Shown here: in pieces, positions 33,820-44,293 of the stretch
Layout: every line of letters starts with the position of its first letter
How positions within the stretch are numbered: the first letter of the stretch is position 1
DNA from: Leucosporidium creatinivorum
Taxonomy: Eukaryota > Basidiomycota > Microbotryomycetes > Leucosporidiales > Leucosporidiaceae
Reading direction: 5' to 3'
DNA length: 64,000 bases
NCBI GenBank assembly: GCA_001600635.1
Contig: BCKL01000015.1
Span: 280,942 to 344,941 of the forward strand
Notes under the pieces: model-generated
What the model saw: the letters and a program-made list of their open reading frames with translations, nothing else
The model's database searches: none
What the model was told of the DNA's origin: nothing
Made by a program: the position numbers and the translations under genes

Positions 33820-34242
33820 ATGCCTAGTCTCAAAGACCGCGAGTACAGGGTCGGTGAGTCATCTGCACCCTTCTATCGAGGCAAGATTCGCTTGATCTCG
33901 CTCGGCTCCCTTCGCAGAGAAGATTGTCAACTACGCCATGCTGAAGGTCACGAACTACGTCGACGAGCCAGGCTACAATCGCAGACTTGTTGAGAAGCGC
34001 TACGAGGTGTGCTACGAAGTCAAGTCAGCCTGTTCACCCGCTGAACGAGCCGCGAGCGAGGCTGACCTCGGCGCCGCAGGTGGAAAGGCTATCCTACGAG
34101 CGAGAACACCTATGAGCCGCGCTCCTCCTTCCCCGAATGGTCCGCGAGTCTGGATAAGGATGTTCGCCTCATTGAGCAAGCCAACCCCGATCGACCGACG
34201 GCGAAAGAGCTGGAGAGGCAGGCGTGGGACTTGAGGCCTTGA
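33820..34242 (+). CDS. Chromodomain-only small protein
   Basis: Three exons (33820-33853, 33918-34023, 34080-34242) give 100 residues. The chromodomain spans almost the whole protein: REYRVEKIVNYAMLKV, then YEVCYEVKWKGYPTSENTYE and EPRSSF, ending in a short helix ERQAWDLRP. The Tyr of EYRVEK and the Trp and Tyr of WKGY can supply the methyl-lysine aromatic cage. Both introns sit at exactly the positions and phases found in the large chromodomain genes on either side (before EKIV and inside the Lys codon before WKGY), so common descent is clear. The long disordered and C-terminal parts are absent. It could read the same mark as the large proteins and compete with them, or act as an adaptor; that is inference. 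Confidence 0.8.
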
Positions 34243-34439
34243 GCGGGGATCGAGCTGTGTACGATAGGTTGTACGAGATACTACTGCGCTGTACAAAAGC
34301 TGCGCTTGCTGTACCCCTCCCTTCTCAAACTCGTTCCTTCCCACCCTCTCTTCTGCGAAACGTTCCTCCCTGCTCCTTCGCCGAGCTTTCCACCGAGCGA
34401 GTCCGTGAGTGTCCAAGTGTCTGTCTATTGCGTTGCCCG

Positions 34440-35317
34440 TCAAGCCGCTTGAGATACATCCTCTCCCCTCTGCTTCATGTGGCCCTCGAGAATTCTGCTC
34501 TCGTTGTGCGAGGCTTTGCCGATGAGAACGTCGAGTCGGCCGGCGATCTTGTCGGTGATGCTCGGCTTGTTAGGGTGTTCTGTGGAAGCTCTTGTCAGCT
34601 AGAAGCCTAGTAGAAAAGGGTCGAAAGAGAATGTACCTGCTGCCGGTGCTGTTGAGGAGAGCAAAACGAGAATACCGTCAGCCACTCAGCGCCGAGCTCG
34701 CTCCGATCTGGTCTTTGTCGACTCACCAGGCTGTGCTGTCCTCATAGGATCCACCTCTCCCGCCACCTCCCTCGGGGCCCTCATCTGCTTCGAATCACTG
34801 GAGTGTGCGCCGGATGCGAGGCTGGACTGAAGGCCAGACGAGGGTTCGCTTGTTCCGTTTGAGTGGCTGAAGCTGCTTTGTGTGGGAGACTGGCTCACTG
34901 TGCAGCGAGATAATAAAGTTATATTAGCTTTCCGTCCGGTATGAACGTGGTCTGCAAGCTCAGGCGACCTACAGGGCATGTTGAGGGTAGAACCGGCGCC
35001 CTCGGTGTTCTGCCGCCGCCCGTCCTGCTCGAGTGAGCGACCGCGAGTCGGTGTGTGGGTGCTTCCGCGAGACTCGGGAGTAGCAGTGTGTGTTCCATGG
35101 CTCGTGTGAGCTACGAAAAGCAGCTCGAAAGATCAGCAATGGTCGGCGGAGCGAGCGGGGCTCGGTGATGTCAAAGGGACGTCTCACCAGCTCCTTCGAC
35201 GGTAGCAGACGTCCGGTCGAGCTCACTCTCGACAGCAGACTCCTCCTGTCGAGGGTCGTAGTCGTGTGCGCCAGCGTGGGTCGCAGGGAGAGTGTTATCG
35301 GTCGTAGAAGCAAACAT
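34440..35317 (-). CDS. CsbD-like small stress protein with a 12-nt microexon
   Basis: Five exons join in frame to about 196 residues. The N-terminal 150 residues are Ser/Thr/Gly-rich and disordered, starting MFASTTDNTLPATHAG. The C-terminal module reads HPNKPSITDKIAGRLDVLIG then KASHNESRILEGHMKQRGE. It matches a common fungal motif (KPS-x-DK-x-x-GK-x-x-x-x-GK...H-x-KGE) related to CsbD/YjbJ stress proteins. Relatives are induced by stress; the biochemical role is unknown. The fourth exon (34648-34637) is only 12 nt and encodes A-P-A with split codons. Donor GTACAT is non-optimal, but the frame requires it. The intron before SQSPTQ is inferred from a CTAAT branch motif. Confidence 0.75.
34637..34648 (-). 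other. 12-nt microexon of the CsbD-like gene
   Basis: CACCGGCAGCAG is bounded by CAACAG on its 5' side and GTACAT on its 3' side. It restores the frame between the MRTAQP exon and the NKPSITDK exon. Confidence 0.65.
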
Positions 35318-35894
35318 GAGGCGATTGGAGTGCGAGAAAGCGAAGCAACGAGGAGCAGTGAAGTGCAGGAAGGCAAGAGGTGTCGTCGCCAAGCAGCTTC
35401 GTCGACGTCCTCATGCTCCCCACTTCTTGCAGGCGACGAGCGCCAAAGGACCAAGGATTTTTGCTCACACCAGCGCCTGTCCCGGCCGAGGAAGCTGCGG
35501 CATGACGATCGACTCGAGGCGCTCGCGCCCGAGGAAGAGATGAAGAGTTGTAGGTCGATAGAGAGGGCCGTGGGCCGGTCGAACTGAGAGGTCTCTCGGT
35601 CGACAGCGAAGCGAGAAGGACCAGCTGATGATCGAGTTGGAGAGAAACAAAGGCGCCTCGCCTGCGCCGAACTCTCGACCTCGAGACGGGACTTGATCTT
35701 CGTATGAACATCGAGGGATAGCATATTGACAGGACAAGGGTGGGGTTGCGAGTAGTTGCGGTAGTGCTACAAGGGGGCCGTCCTTCTGTAGGAGGGCGAC
35801 ATAGCGACGAAGGGAGGGGAGGAGCCGGTCGAGGGCGTTATCTACTTTTAGGAAGGGGAAGGCGAGCAGAGGTGGGACCGATAAGGTCTACCAT
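35318..35894. other. Intergenic, no supported gene
   Basis: 577 bp between two minus-strand genes, holding the promoter of the CsbD-like gene and the 3' UTR of the YTH gene. Arg/Ser-rich frames on both strands look like composition shadows. Confidence 0.4.
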
Positions 35895-38780
35895 CTACGG
35901 CCCGGGATAAACACTAGGTACATGGTGGGTGACGGTCGTCCTGGAGGGGCGACGGCCGCGGTTGGAGGGGAGAGGAGGTCCAGCGCCGGGAGACGAATGA
36001 GTGAGGTTGAAGGTCGAGCCGAGGGGGGAGGTAGCGGGGTGCAGGTCGCGCCAGAACTCTTGGATGAGCTGCTCGCCGGCCATGGGTTCGACCTCGGTCC
36101 CTGTAGAGCGAAGAGTGGGTCAGCTGGAGAGCTCGAGATTGACCGAGGCGCCGAAGTAGCCAGTCGCTGCAGCTCTGTCCTCGCGAGGACAAGCAACAGC
36201 TACGGCTGTGAAGAGTAGCACTCACCATCACGCGAGATCTTGACCTCCCTGCCCGAGTTGAACGAGTTGAGAATCTGCTTGGTCCGCACGAACGGCAGCG
36301 GGTCGGTCCTGAGCCACCCGACGCGGAAGGGGATGCCACCAGATTCGGCTCTCGACGGCGTGGGACGTTGAAGCGACGACTCGGACGATCCGGTCGACTC
36401 GAGGGGCGAAAGGTTGGCGGATGAAGGCGAGATGGGGGAGACCGACTCGGCGGAGGGCGAGGGCAGTCCAGAGGGGATTTGAAGACTATTGAGGGCTTCG
36501 TGGAGAGGGAGGGTCGTTGAGGGTACGGGCAAGGGAGCGGCGCCATCCTGGCTGAAGATAGGTCCCGCCATGCGAGCACTGCGAGGGGGGCGAGTCAGCG
36601 AAATCGCTCGGCGAACGTCGAGAGCGCTCTGTAGCTTACTAGCCCGCCCAGCTGCCCGACTTGTTTGCACTGAAGAAGATGTAGACGCCCTCGGTCGACG
36701 TTCGATACGCCTGGTCGAGTACAGCCTGCGATTGGTGGAAGGCAAGGTTAGCATCCGCTCGCGACGAGGTTGAGAGGAGGAAAGGCTCACCTCGTTGTGC
36801 CCTTGAGTCGACCATAAGCCTGTTCTGATAGACTCCTCGAGACTGAAGACATCGTGGGCTTTGAGGATAAAGTAGCGCTAAAGATTGAAGAACGAGGTCA
36901 GCTCACTGGTCAGCGCCGAAGCTTCCGGATCGGCCGCGCTCTCACGAAGCAGAGGCAAGTATAAGCCACTCACCTTTGGGAAATGCTCAGCGAAGAGATC
37001 CGAAGTAGTAGAGCTACTCGACGAGGCCGACGGGGACGACGACCTCACGCGCTCCGCCGATCCCTCGACCTCTCCAGCCGCTCCCGCCTCACTCTGCAAC
37101 GCCTTGACATACGCCTTATGCAACCCACCACCCCTCTGAGCTCCTACGCCCGACTTGGCGTCGTCCTCGCGCATCCGAACGCGACAGACGAGCGGTTTGC
37201 ACTTGCGATCCGAAGGGCGGAGGGGAATGCCGTTGGCTTGGGCGATGGCATGGTGGAGGTGCTCGTTGGAGATGAAGTTGACGAAGGCGCAGTTGGATCT
37301 ATGAGCGTGAAGGGCGGAGCCGAAAGGGATGGTCGGAGCTCGCGAGACGTTGCCGAAATCGGCGAAGGGGAAGGGAAAGCGCACCTCGCGATAAGATGAA
37401 GACTCTCGATGCCCGTCACGCTGTCTAGCGGACTCTTGTCGTCCAGCAGAGGTGGCCTTTGGTTGAAGAAGATCCAAAGCTCCCCCTCGGTAGCATCTGC
37501 AGGCACATCTGCGCGAGAAAAGCGAGGACGTCAGCCGATGCTCGAGGGAGGGAGAGCCACGAGACCGTCGACTTACTCCCGACCCACATCGCATATGTAC
37601 TCCTCTCGGGCAGTCCTGAACGGAGCTTGGCACGAGAAGAGGATTGCGGATGCTGCTGCTGCTGCTGAGCGTTGTTCGAAGGCGAAGGCGCTGAGAGGAA
37701 GGGCTGACGGTCGGCGAGTGGAGGAGGGATGGAGTGCTGAGGAGCATGAGGGTAGGAGGAGCGAGGGAACCCCAAGCCGACCGAGGAGAGAGGACCGCCG
37801 GATTCGAACGATTGTTGTCGTTGGCGAGGAAGGGGAGGCTGCAGCCCGAGCGGTCGTCGGCTTTCGCTCGGTGTCGAGGAGCGCCGAGGGAAGGTGTGGT
37901 CGGGTCGTAGCGATGCACTTCCATATCCAGCAGAGCTGCCCCGAAATACCCCCGTCTCGGGCGAGAGATAGGGATATCCTGAACCTTGCGCACTGCTCGC
38001 TGGGGATGAATGCCAGTCGCTGGGCGGTCCGTAGGAGGGGTGGAGAGGGAGGTGATGCTGATAGGGAGTAGGCGAAACGACGAACTGTCGGTCGAGGAAG
38101 TGGCGCTCTCGCGACGAGTACTGAGCGTCGTGGAATTGGGGAGGAGCGGTCGCGCGAAGGTCGTGAGAAAAAGGTGGACGATCGACTTGCTGCGTCGGTG
38201 GGTACGTTTGAGGACGAGACGGGATTGCTGGAGTAGATGTATGAAAAGGCGAGCGAGCTGGTGGTAATGAAGGTGCAGGTGCAGAGGACGGCGCGGGCGC
38301 ATCTCGGGGCTGAGGCGCCCACGGATCGAAGGAGAAGGACGGCGGCGAAGAGGATGGATTGGGAGGTCGGACGCCCTGCGATGCTGATGGAAGTCCTGCT
38401 CGGAGGTGGTGCAGGTCGAAGGCTTGCTCTGCCGAAGCCTGGCGAGCCTGCGTCGGCGTTTCGCCTACCCCTGCCTCGCCGTTGCCGGCGCTTCGAGCCC
38501 CGCGAGCAGCGTGAAAGGCCTCACGAGCCTGCTGCCATCCTCCATCATCCTGATTGGGAGCGGATGCTGCTGCATCACCGCTCGACTCGGTGGTGGGCCA
38601 AGAAAGCCAGCTCTGCTCACGGCGAAGCAGTCGCGGTGCTGGGAGCGGCGGCGCCTGAGCGGTGAGGCTGGGCAGGAAGGGTGCGGCCGAGGGTGTGAGC
38701 TCGGGTATACGAGGTGATTCCTGCTGCTGTTGAGCGCTCGTCGACCCCAGCGATCGGCCTGGCTGGTTTGACGGCAGCAT
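35895..38780 (-). CDS. YTH-domain RNA reader with RRM
   Basis: About 760 residues. The N-terminal 390 residues are Pro/Gln/Ser-rich with little predicted fold. An intron after YAMWVG joins to NVPADATEGELWIFFNQRPP. That begins an RRM continuing as ESLHLIARSNCAFVNFISNE. A YTH domain follows: RYFILKAHDVFSLEESIRTG, LWSTQGHNEAVLDQAYR, then VYIFFSANKSGSWAGYARMA and, after a Ser/Pro-rich insert, FRVGWLRTDPLPFVRTKQIL, ending near LIQEFWRDL. YTH domains bind N6-methyladenosine or specific RNA hexamers (fission yeast Mmi1) and control decay of meiotic transcripts. RRM plus YTH in one protein is known in fungi. The tryptophans of LW-STQ and GW-LRT fit the m6A pocket. Start MLPSNQPGRS is the first Met of the open frame. 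Confidence 0.85.
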
Positions 38781-39394
38781 GCGAAGGTCGCAAGGAACCG
38801 GCGCGTCCTTCGGTTCTTGCTCTGCGACCTCTGCAGCGAGTTGAGGGGGGTCCTAGAGCTGTAGGTGGGTAGATTGAACGGTCAGTATTTGTTCTGCAGC
38901 AAGAATCGGACGACCGAGGGCGTTTGAGAAGACTTACGCTCAGCGATTGCGGCTGAGACTTTGAGGGATGGTAAAGGCCAGCGAGGCGGACGAGGAGGGG
39001 AACAGTAGCTGCTGAGAAGAGCAAGCAGCTCTGTAGAGCGTGCGAGAGTCGTCCAGAAGCCGCTGTACCCCGTTTAGAGGCTGGGAGAAGGTGATGGGAT
39101 GAAGGAGAAAGGAGAGAGCCCGACTGTGCCGCTCGACGCTGATCTTGCTCAGACTGCCCTCAGTCCACTGCAGGACGAGTGGTAGGCAACGCCTAAAGAG
39201 CTGCAGAGCTGCAAGGTCCTCCCTCCAGCTCACGGCCGGTCCATTCCCCTCTTGCAAGCCCTCACGCCGCCCGCCCGTCCTCTCTCCTTGCTGCGAAGTG
39301 CGCCGATTTCCTGCGTCCTGCGATCCATTGGTCGTCCTGTAGCGCTCTAGCTCAGCTCGGCGGGTCGGTAGGCGAAACGGAGCATCGCTGGAGA
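38781..39394. other. Intergenic upstream of the YTH gene
   Basis: 614 bp with no supported gene. It is probably the promoter and 5' UTR of the YTH gene and the 3' UTR of the small gene to the right. Confidence 0.35.
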
Positions 39395-40021
39395 TCAAAC
39401 AGCGGTACGGGCGAAGGTCAAGCTGCTTCCCTGGTCGCCCCATCGCCTTCTGAACGACGAGTTCGTCGCCCCTCGCTGTGTTGGGTCGAGACCTTTCGGA
39501 GGTGGGGTAATTAGCTGCCGAGTGGTATTACCAGCGATAACTCCCGCTCGATCTTTGAATAGTAAAAAGAAGGAGAGAAGCGGAGATGGGAGAGATGTAC
39601 CAAGTCCGAGCTTTCTCGACCGAGCGGTAGCTCTTCCCTGTTGTCGAGTGACTTGCATGAAGTTCTGAGCAGCGCTCCTGTTCAAGTCTGAGTCGATTGT
39701 GCCGTCGAAAGCCTCCACGAAGGCAGAGCCAGGAGTCAGGCGACCGAGTTGGCCTTCCTTCATCGCCGAGCTTTGACAGGGCGAGGCAAGGCTGATCTGC
39801 TCGTGGAGCAGAAGAACCTGCTTCGGAACAGAGAACCTGGCCTTCTGCGCTGGTCAGCACGGGGCAGCCTCGCTCGCTGACACAAGTTGCAGCGAAGCCA
39901 CTGCCCTTTGGCTTCGGCGGCGATCTGATCGAGAGTCGCGCGCGGCGGCTGCCAACTCGAACGAGCGCTGGAGGGAAGATGAAGGAGCGCTTCGAGCGAT
40001 GTACTTCCCATAGCTCAGCAT
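39395..40021 (-). CDS. Small hypothetical protein
   Basis: A three-exon model (start MLSYGKYIARSAPSSSLQRS at 40021; introns about 39891-39846 and 39600-39555; stop TGA at 39397-39395) keeps one frame across both introns. The introns have GCTGACC-like and pyrimidine-rich signals. The product is about 175 residues, Ser/Arg/Gln-rich, including KQVLLLHEQISLASP and GRLTPGSAFVEAFDGTID. No domain was recognised. The stop lies 174 bp inside from the end of chromodomain copy B, and the gene is outside the inverted repeat. It could be a genuine lineage-specific gene or chance open frames. Confidence 0.4.
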
Positions 40022-40220
40022 GATCGTGCAGCTGGGTGCAGGCCTGCCGTTGCTTCGACTCCCTCCCATCGCCGAACCTCGCATAAGTTCGGCGTTCGCT
40101 TCTCGCTGAGCCAGACTCGCTGCCTGACCCCTCAAACGGGGGCATAGGAGCGCGGCGTGTGCACTTCACTGACATCGATTGCTAGGTACGAGAGACTCTG
40201 TATCTACAGAGGCACTACGC

Positions 40221-43200
40221 TCAGTGCGGACCGACGAACGGCGTCCTTCCGAGCTCGACCTCGGCTTGCTCGAGGGTGAGCAGGCTCATCTGTTTTTAGG
40301 GAGGGTCAGCGAGACATCACGAGTGGTGTCAAAGCCCAGCTCACTCCATCAGGCTTCCTCTTGAGGCTCCTGATCTCTTCCTCGGTGGCGATGATGATCC
40401 AGCGACGACTGCTCGGCGAAGACCTCTCGTCAGCTTCTCGCCCCTTCCTCTCGCCTTTGACTTTCAGAACGACTCACACTTGGATATACTCTCCCTTGTA
40501 CACGCCCACCAACCTCGTCAGCTTTTCCAAGCTGTCAAAGAAGCACTTGCGAGGGAACCACTGCGCGTCAGCGACAATCTTGCCGTCCGTGGCGTAGTCT
40601 TGTGAGTCGGCGTAGGATGGGAAGGAGTGACTTGAGGAGTTGTGGGCGAGTGGGAGAGGTTTGGTGAGAGCGAGGCGATGACGATCGCGAGCGAGCGAAT
40701 GGAAGTCGAAGAGGATTTGACTGTTCGGCGCCGAGACGAGGGTCAGCGAGATTCTAGCTCGATTGAGCGAAAAGTAGAGCTCACCGAGCATCGCTATTAG
40801 CCATCAAGCTCTTCCACGCCTCGCTGCCTTTCGGAGGAAGCTCGAAAGCACCACCGGGGAGGAGATACGAGGCGTGAGCGAAGGGGAAGAGGTCGCGGTG
40901 GCCTGGCCAACGTCCGGTGGACTGGGACCAGGCGGTGATGAGGGAGGAGAGTCGCTCGTAATCGGCGACGAAGGCTTTGGGAGTGAAGGTGATGGCGGCG
41001 GCTGTTGAGGAGCGTCAGGATCAGCTCGAGTTCCTTCGGCGGGGGAGGGGAGAGGCGAAAATCGACGCACTTGTATCCCAAAAGCGATGGAAGACGCTCT
41101 CCTTTCGGCTCACCTGCTCACTAACCTCATCCCCAAGCTCCCATCCCGACTCGACCTCCTTCTCACGCTCGCCGAACAGCACAAAGATCGTCTCGCCGAC
41201 CCTTCTCTCCCTCAACCTCTGCAGTTCAGGAAGCCTTCCCTTGGCTCCTTCCCTGATCGCCTCGACATCCGACACATGCACGAACACAGCCGACACGGCG
41301 CGGTTGAGGAGCGAGTCGGCCTGCTTGACTCCTTCGATGGTCGAGAGGAGGAGCTGCAGGGCGAGATAATCGCTCTTGACCGCCTTGGCCTCCTTGCTCG
41401 GTGGGCCATCCTTCGCCGAAGCAAAGATGAAGGCCGTCCTCGAGCTGTTGTGAGGTCCTGCGCGCATGACGGCGTCGAAATCGTAAAAGTTGACGAGGGG
41501 GTTGCCGAGCGTCCATGCTGAGCGAACGCGGGAAACGAGGGATGGCGCTGGGGAGGAGGGATCGGGAGTAGGTTGACGAGCAAAGAAGTTGGTAGCACGG
41601 AGGGCGATCTCGAGCGTGGGAGTGGAGAGAGGCATGAAGCCGGGCTCGGCGATGGGGCGAGGAGTGGGCTGTTGGAGACGAAGAGAGAGAGAGAGAGGTC
41701 AGCGTCTCGTCTCGGTTCTGCAGTGTGACTTCAACTCACTCGAGGGAAAGGAGCGGAACCTTCAATCTCGGTCTTCCACGTCGTTGCCCCGGCCGAGCCT
41801 TGCTGCATCGGCAGCCTGCTCGGACGGTGACGAGGTTCCTTGATGGGCTCGCTCGTAAGAGTCGTGCGAGGCTGTACAGGCGCTGGCGGTGCGGCGATGG
41901 GCCGAGGTGGAAGAAGGTGTGCGGAAGGCGTGGCGATGGGAGTTGGAGTGGGAGGAGGAGGCGCCGCGACCGAGGCGACGACAGGTTTGGAAGGGAGCGG
42001 CGCGGGCGGGGGAGGCGGCGGAGGAAGAGGGGTGTAGACTTGAGGTACATTCCTGAAGTTGAGAGCGGCGATCTTCGCCTTCACAGCGATGGCGTCGGCG
42101 GAGGAGGATGAGCCTGAGGCAACGGCCTTCTGCGCCGAGCGGATGGAAAGGTCGTCCGAGTCGGAAGAGTCGGAGACAACAATGCGAGGCTTCTTGCGAG
42201 GCTGCTGAGAAGGAGTGGACCTCGAGGTCTTTCGAGGGGCCTCGGAGGGAGGAGGAGCCGCTTTGGGCTTCGACTTGACGACGGGAAGAGGGGGAGGCTG
42301 CTTGGCGTAGGCACGAGACGAAACGGCGGAGGACGTCTTGGGGGTCTTGCTATCGCCGCTAGCCTTCATAGCCTTCGTCTTGATCGGCGCCGATTTGGGC
42401 GGCGCAATATCGTCCTCCGAGCTCGCTTCGGCGAATCCCATCCCCTCGATCTCGGCAGTCGAAGCACCGGCTTGGGCGAGAGGCACATCATCTTCGTCGG
42501 AAGAGGCGTCGGCGATCCCATGTTGAGGGGCGCTGTCGTTGGTCGAAGCCATCGCTGGAGGTGCGAGTCCGAGTTGCCGAACGATTTCATCGTCCGAAGA
42601 CTCGTCGAAGCCACGGTCCGACTCGTCTTGCGCGGTGGTCGAAGCAGCTCGAGGGAGTTTGAGCGTCTGCGCTGCTTGAACCTGCTGCCTCTGTCCTCCT
42701 GCCTCGTCCTCGGATTCCGAGTCGGCGAATCCAATCTCCTCCTCTTCGGCGGCGGTGACGGGCTGCTGCGCGTCCTTCGGGGCGGTGGACGCCCTAACCT
42801 GGATAATCCTTCCCCTTGTATCCTCGTCTGGCTCGAATCGACCACTCGCAACCGACTCCTCCCCCGCGGTAGAGGCACTCGTCCCCGATGCCGAAGCCGC
42901 CGTCGATGCCTCACTCGGGGCACGCCTCTGTCCACTGGTAGAGTAGCGCCTGACTCCGTACGCGAGCTGACGGACTTCGGCTGGCGCGTTTTCGGACTTG
43001 ATGAAGGATTGGAGGTCGACGAGGGAAGTGGGATCGTAGGAGTTGCGAGTCGAGCGGCCGGTGCGGGGGATGGAGGAGGNCGAGGGGACTGATGGGGCGA
43101 GGTGAGACTGTAGTGGAGCATTTAGGTCAGCTGTGCACCGCACTAAGCTCCCAGCGAGCCGCCGAATGGCTGCAAACGCACCTTGGCCTTAGGCTTGACG

Positions 43201-43278
43201 TCCTTCTCCATCTTCACGCTTCCCCTCTCTCCCTCCTGCTTGACCTTCATCACCACCTTCATCTGACTCTGCGGCGCC
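40221..43278 (-). repeat. Inverted segmental repeat, right arm
   Basis: Partner of 27990-31046. The two arms are about 3.06 kb each and face each other across 9.2 kb. Homologous recombination between them would invert the intervening genes; intrachromatid conversion would explain the identical patches. Weaker similarity continues to about 44010. Confidence 0.9.
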
Positions 43279-43774
43279 AACTTCTTCGCCCCTTTACTCC
43301 TCATCAACTTGGCCGTAGCGAGCTTCTCATTCCTCTTGATCGCCTCCTCCTTGTACTCGTCGGTGGACGGCCTGCTCAGATCCTCCGCCTGCACCGCAGC
43401 GAGCTGATCCTCGTAGACCGGTTGCCAGTAGATGAAGGAAGAGCGAGGTTCCCAGGTGTTCTCCGAGGGGTCGTAGCCTTTCCATCTGCGAGGCTGGGTC
43501 AGCTCTTGAAGCTCGGCGGACGAGGGAGAGGGCTCACTTGACGAGATACCTCACTTCCCATCTCGTGGCTCCCACTGACGAGTAATAATCAATCCCTCCT
43601 TCCACATTATCCACCTCGCGAAGCTCGTAGCCGACAATCTCCTCTGCAGCAGCGAGGGAGAGCTGGGTCAGCACTCGAGCTCGGCCCTCGCTAAGACGCA
43701 ACCTGCTGGTAGAGCTCACCGACTTCGAATTGAGCGGGAGGTGTCTTGGAAGATTTGGCCTTCTTCGACTTCAT
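40221..43774 (-). CDS. Large chromodomain protein, copy B, intact
   Basis: Same architecture as the plus-strand twin, about 1,000 residues in nine exons. The start reads MKSKKAKSSKTPPAQFEVG. Chromodomain blocks are EEIVGYELREVDNV and RWEVRYLVKWKGYDPSENTW. An acidic, SSDE-rich and Pro-rich disordered middle follows, with an N at 43080 where copy A also has an N. The C-terminal folded half continues unbroken through AKGRLPELQRLRERRVGETI, WFPRKCFFDSLEKLTRLVGV and RRWIIIATEEEIR to PFVGPH. The frame is continuous at the point where copy A shifts. The promoter and chromodomain exons differ markedly from copy A, but later exons and two introns are almost identical. A histone-mark reader is inferred from the chromodomain. 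Confidence 0.8.
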
Positions 43775-44293
43775 TCGGCGAGTAGGAGCTGCTGTTGAAC
43801 GAGAGGCGGAGGCGGTGGGAGCGAGAGCTGCTGGTGCGCGTTGGCGGGCTGTAGCGAAGTGGGAGAACCGGTGCAGGCTGCTGTAGCACTGTAGCAGCCC
43901 TCAGAAACTACTCGAGTGCTGAAGCTGACTGTCGGTCCTGCAGGGCTGTCGGAGAGCGCGGGGACGACGGTATGGCGAGAGGCAAGAGACGAGCGCGAGG
44001 TTCGAGCTTGAGGTGCACCGACTCCTCTCACTCGAGCTCTACAGAGCGGTGGAGACTAAGCCATAGAGGGCAGCATGTTCAAGCTATTCCGTGCTCTTCC
44101 CGCCGGCCGCTGAGGACACGACGCCTCCCAGCGCCATCGCCGAGCTCAATCTTGTCGCTGCCTCGCTGCTGCTTGCCAAGCTCCCGTCCTCGCTTCAGTC
44201 GGCAAACGAGGTCCTACGATGCAAAGTAGCTACAAGGAACAGCACAAACGGTATCAAGCACGCCTCTCCTCCTCCGCTCTGAGAGCTCCCGGC
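43775..44293. other. Upstream region of chromodomain copy B
   Basis: About 520 bp between the copy B start and the AP endonuclease stop. The part from 43950 to 44010 matches, inverted, the upstream region of copy A. No gene was seen in the rest. Confidence 0.45.

Noticed and set aside
34969-35724. 251-residue minus-strand open frame
   Set aside because: It overlaps exon 2 and the first intron of the CsbD-like gene in another frame and shows only Arg/Ser-rich composition. The spliced model explains the region better.
27482-43774. Chromodomain duplication as part of a chromovirus-type retroelement
   Set aside because: No reverse transcriptase, integrase, protease or terminal repeats were seen. 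The chromodomain is at the N-terminus of a multi-intron host-type gene.
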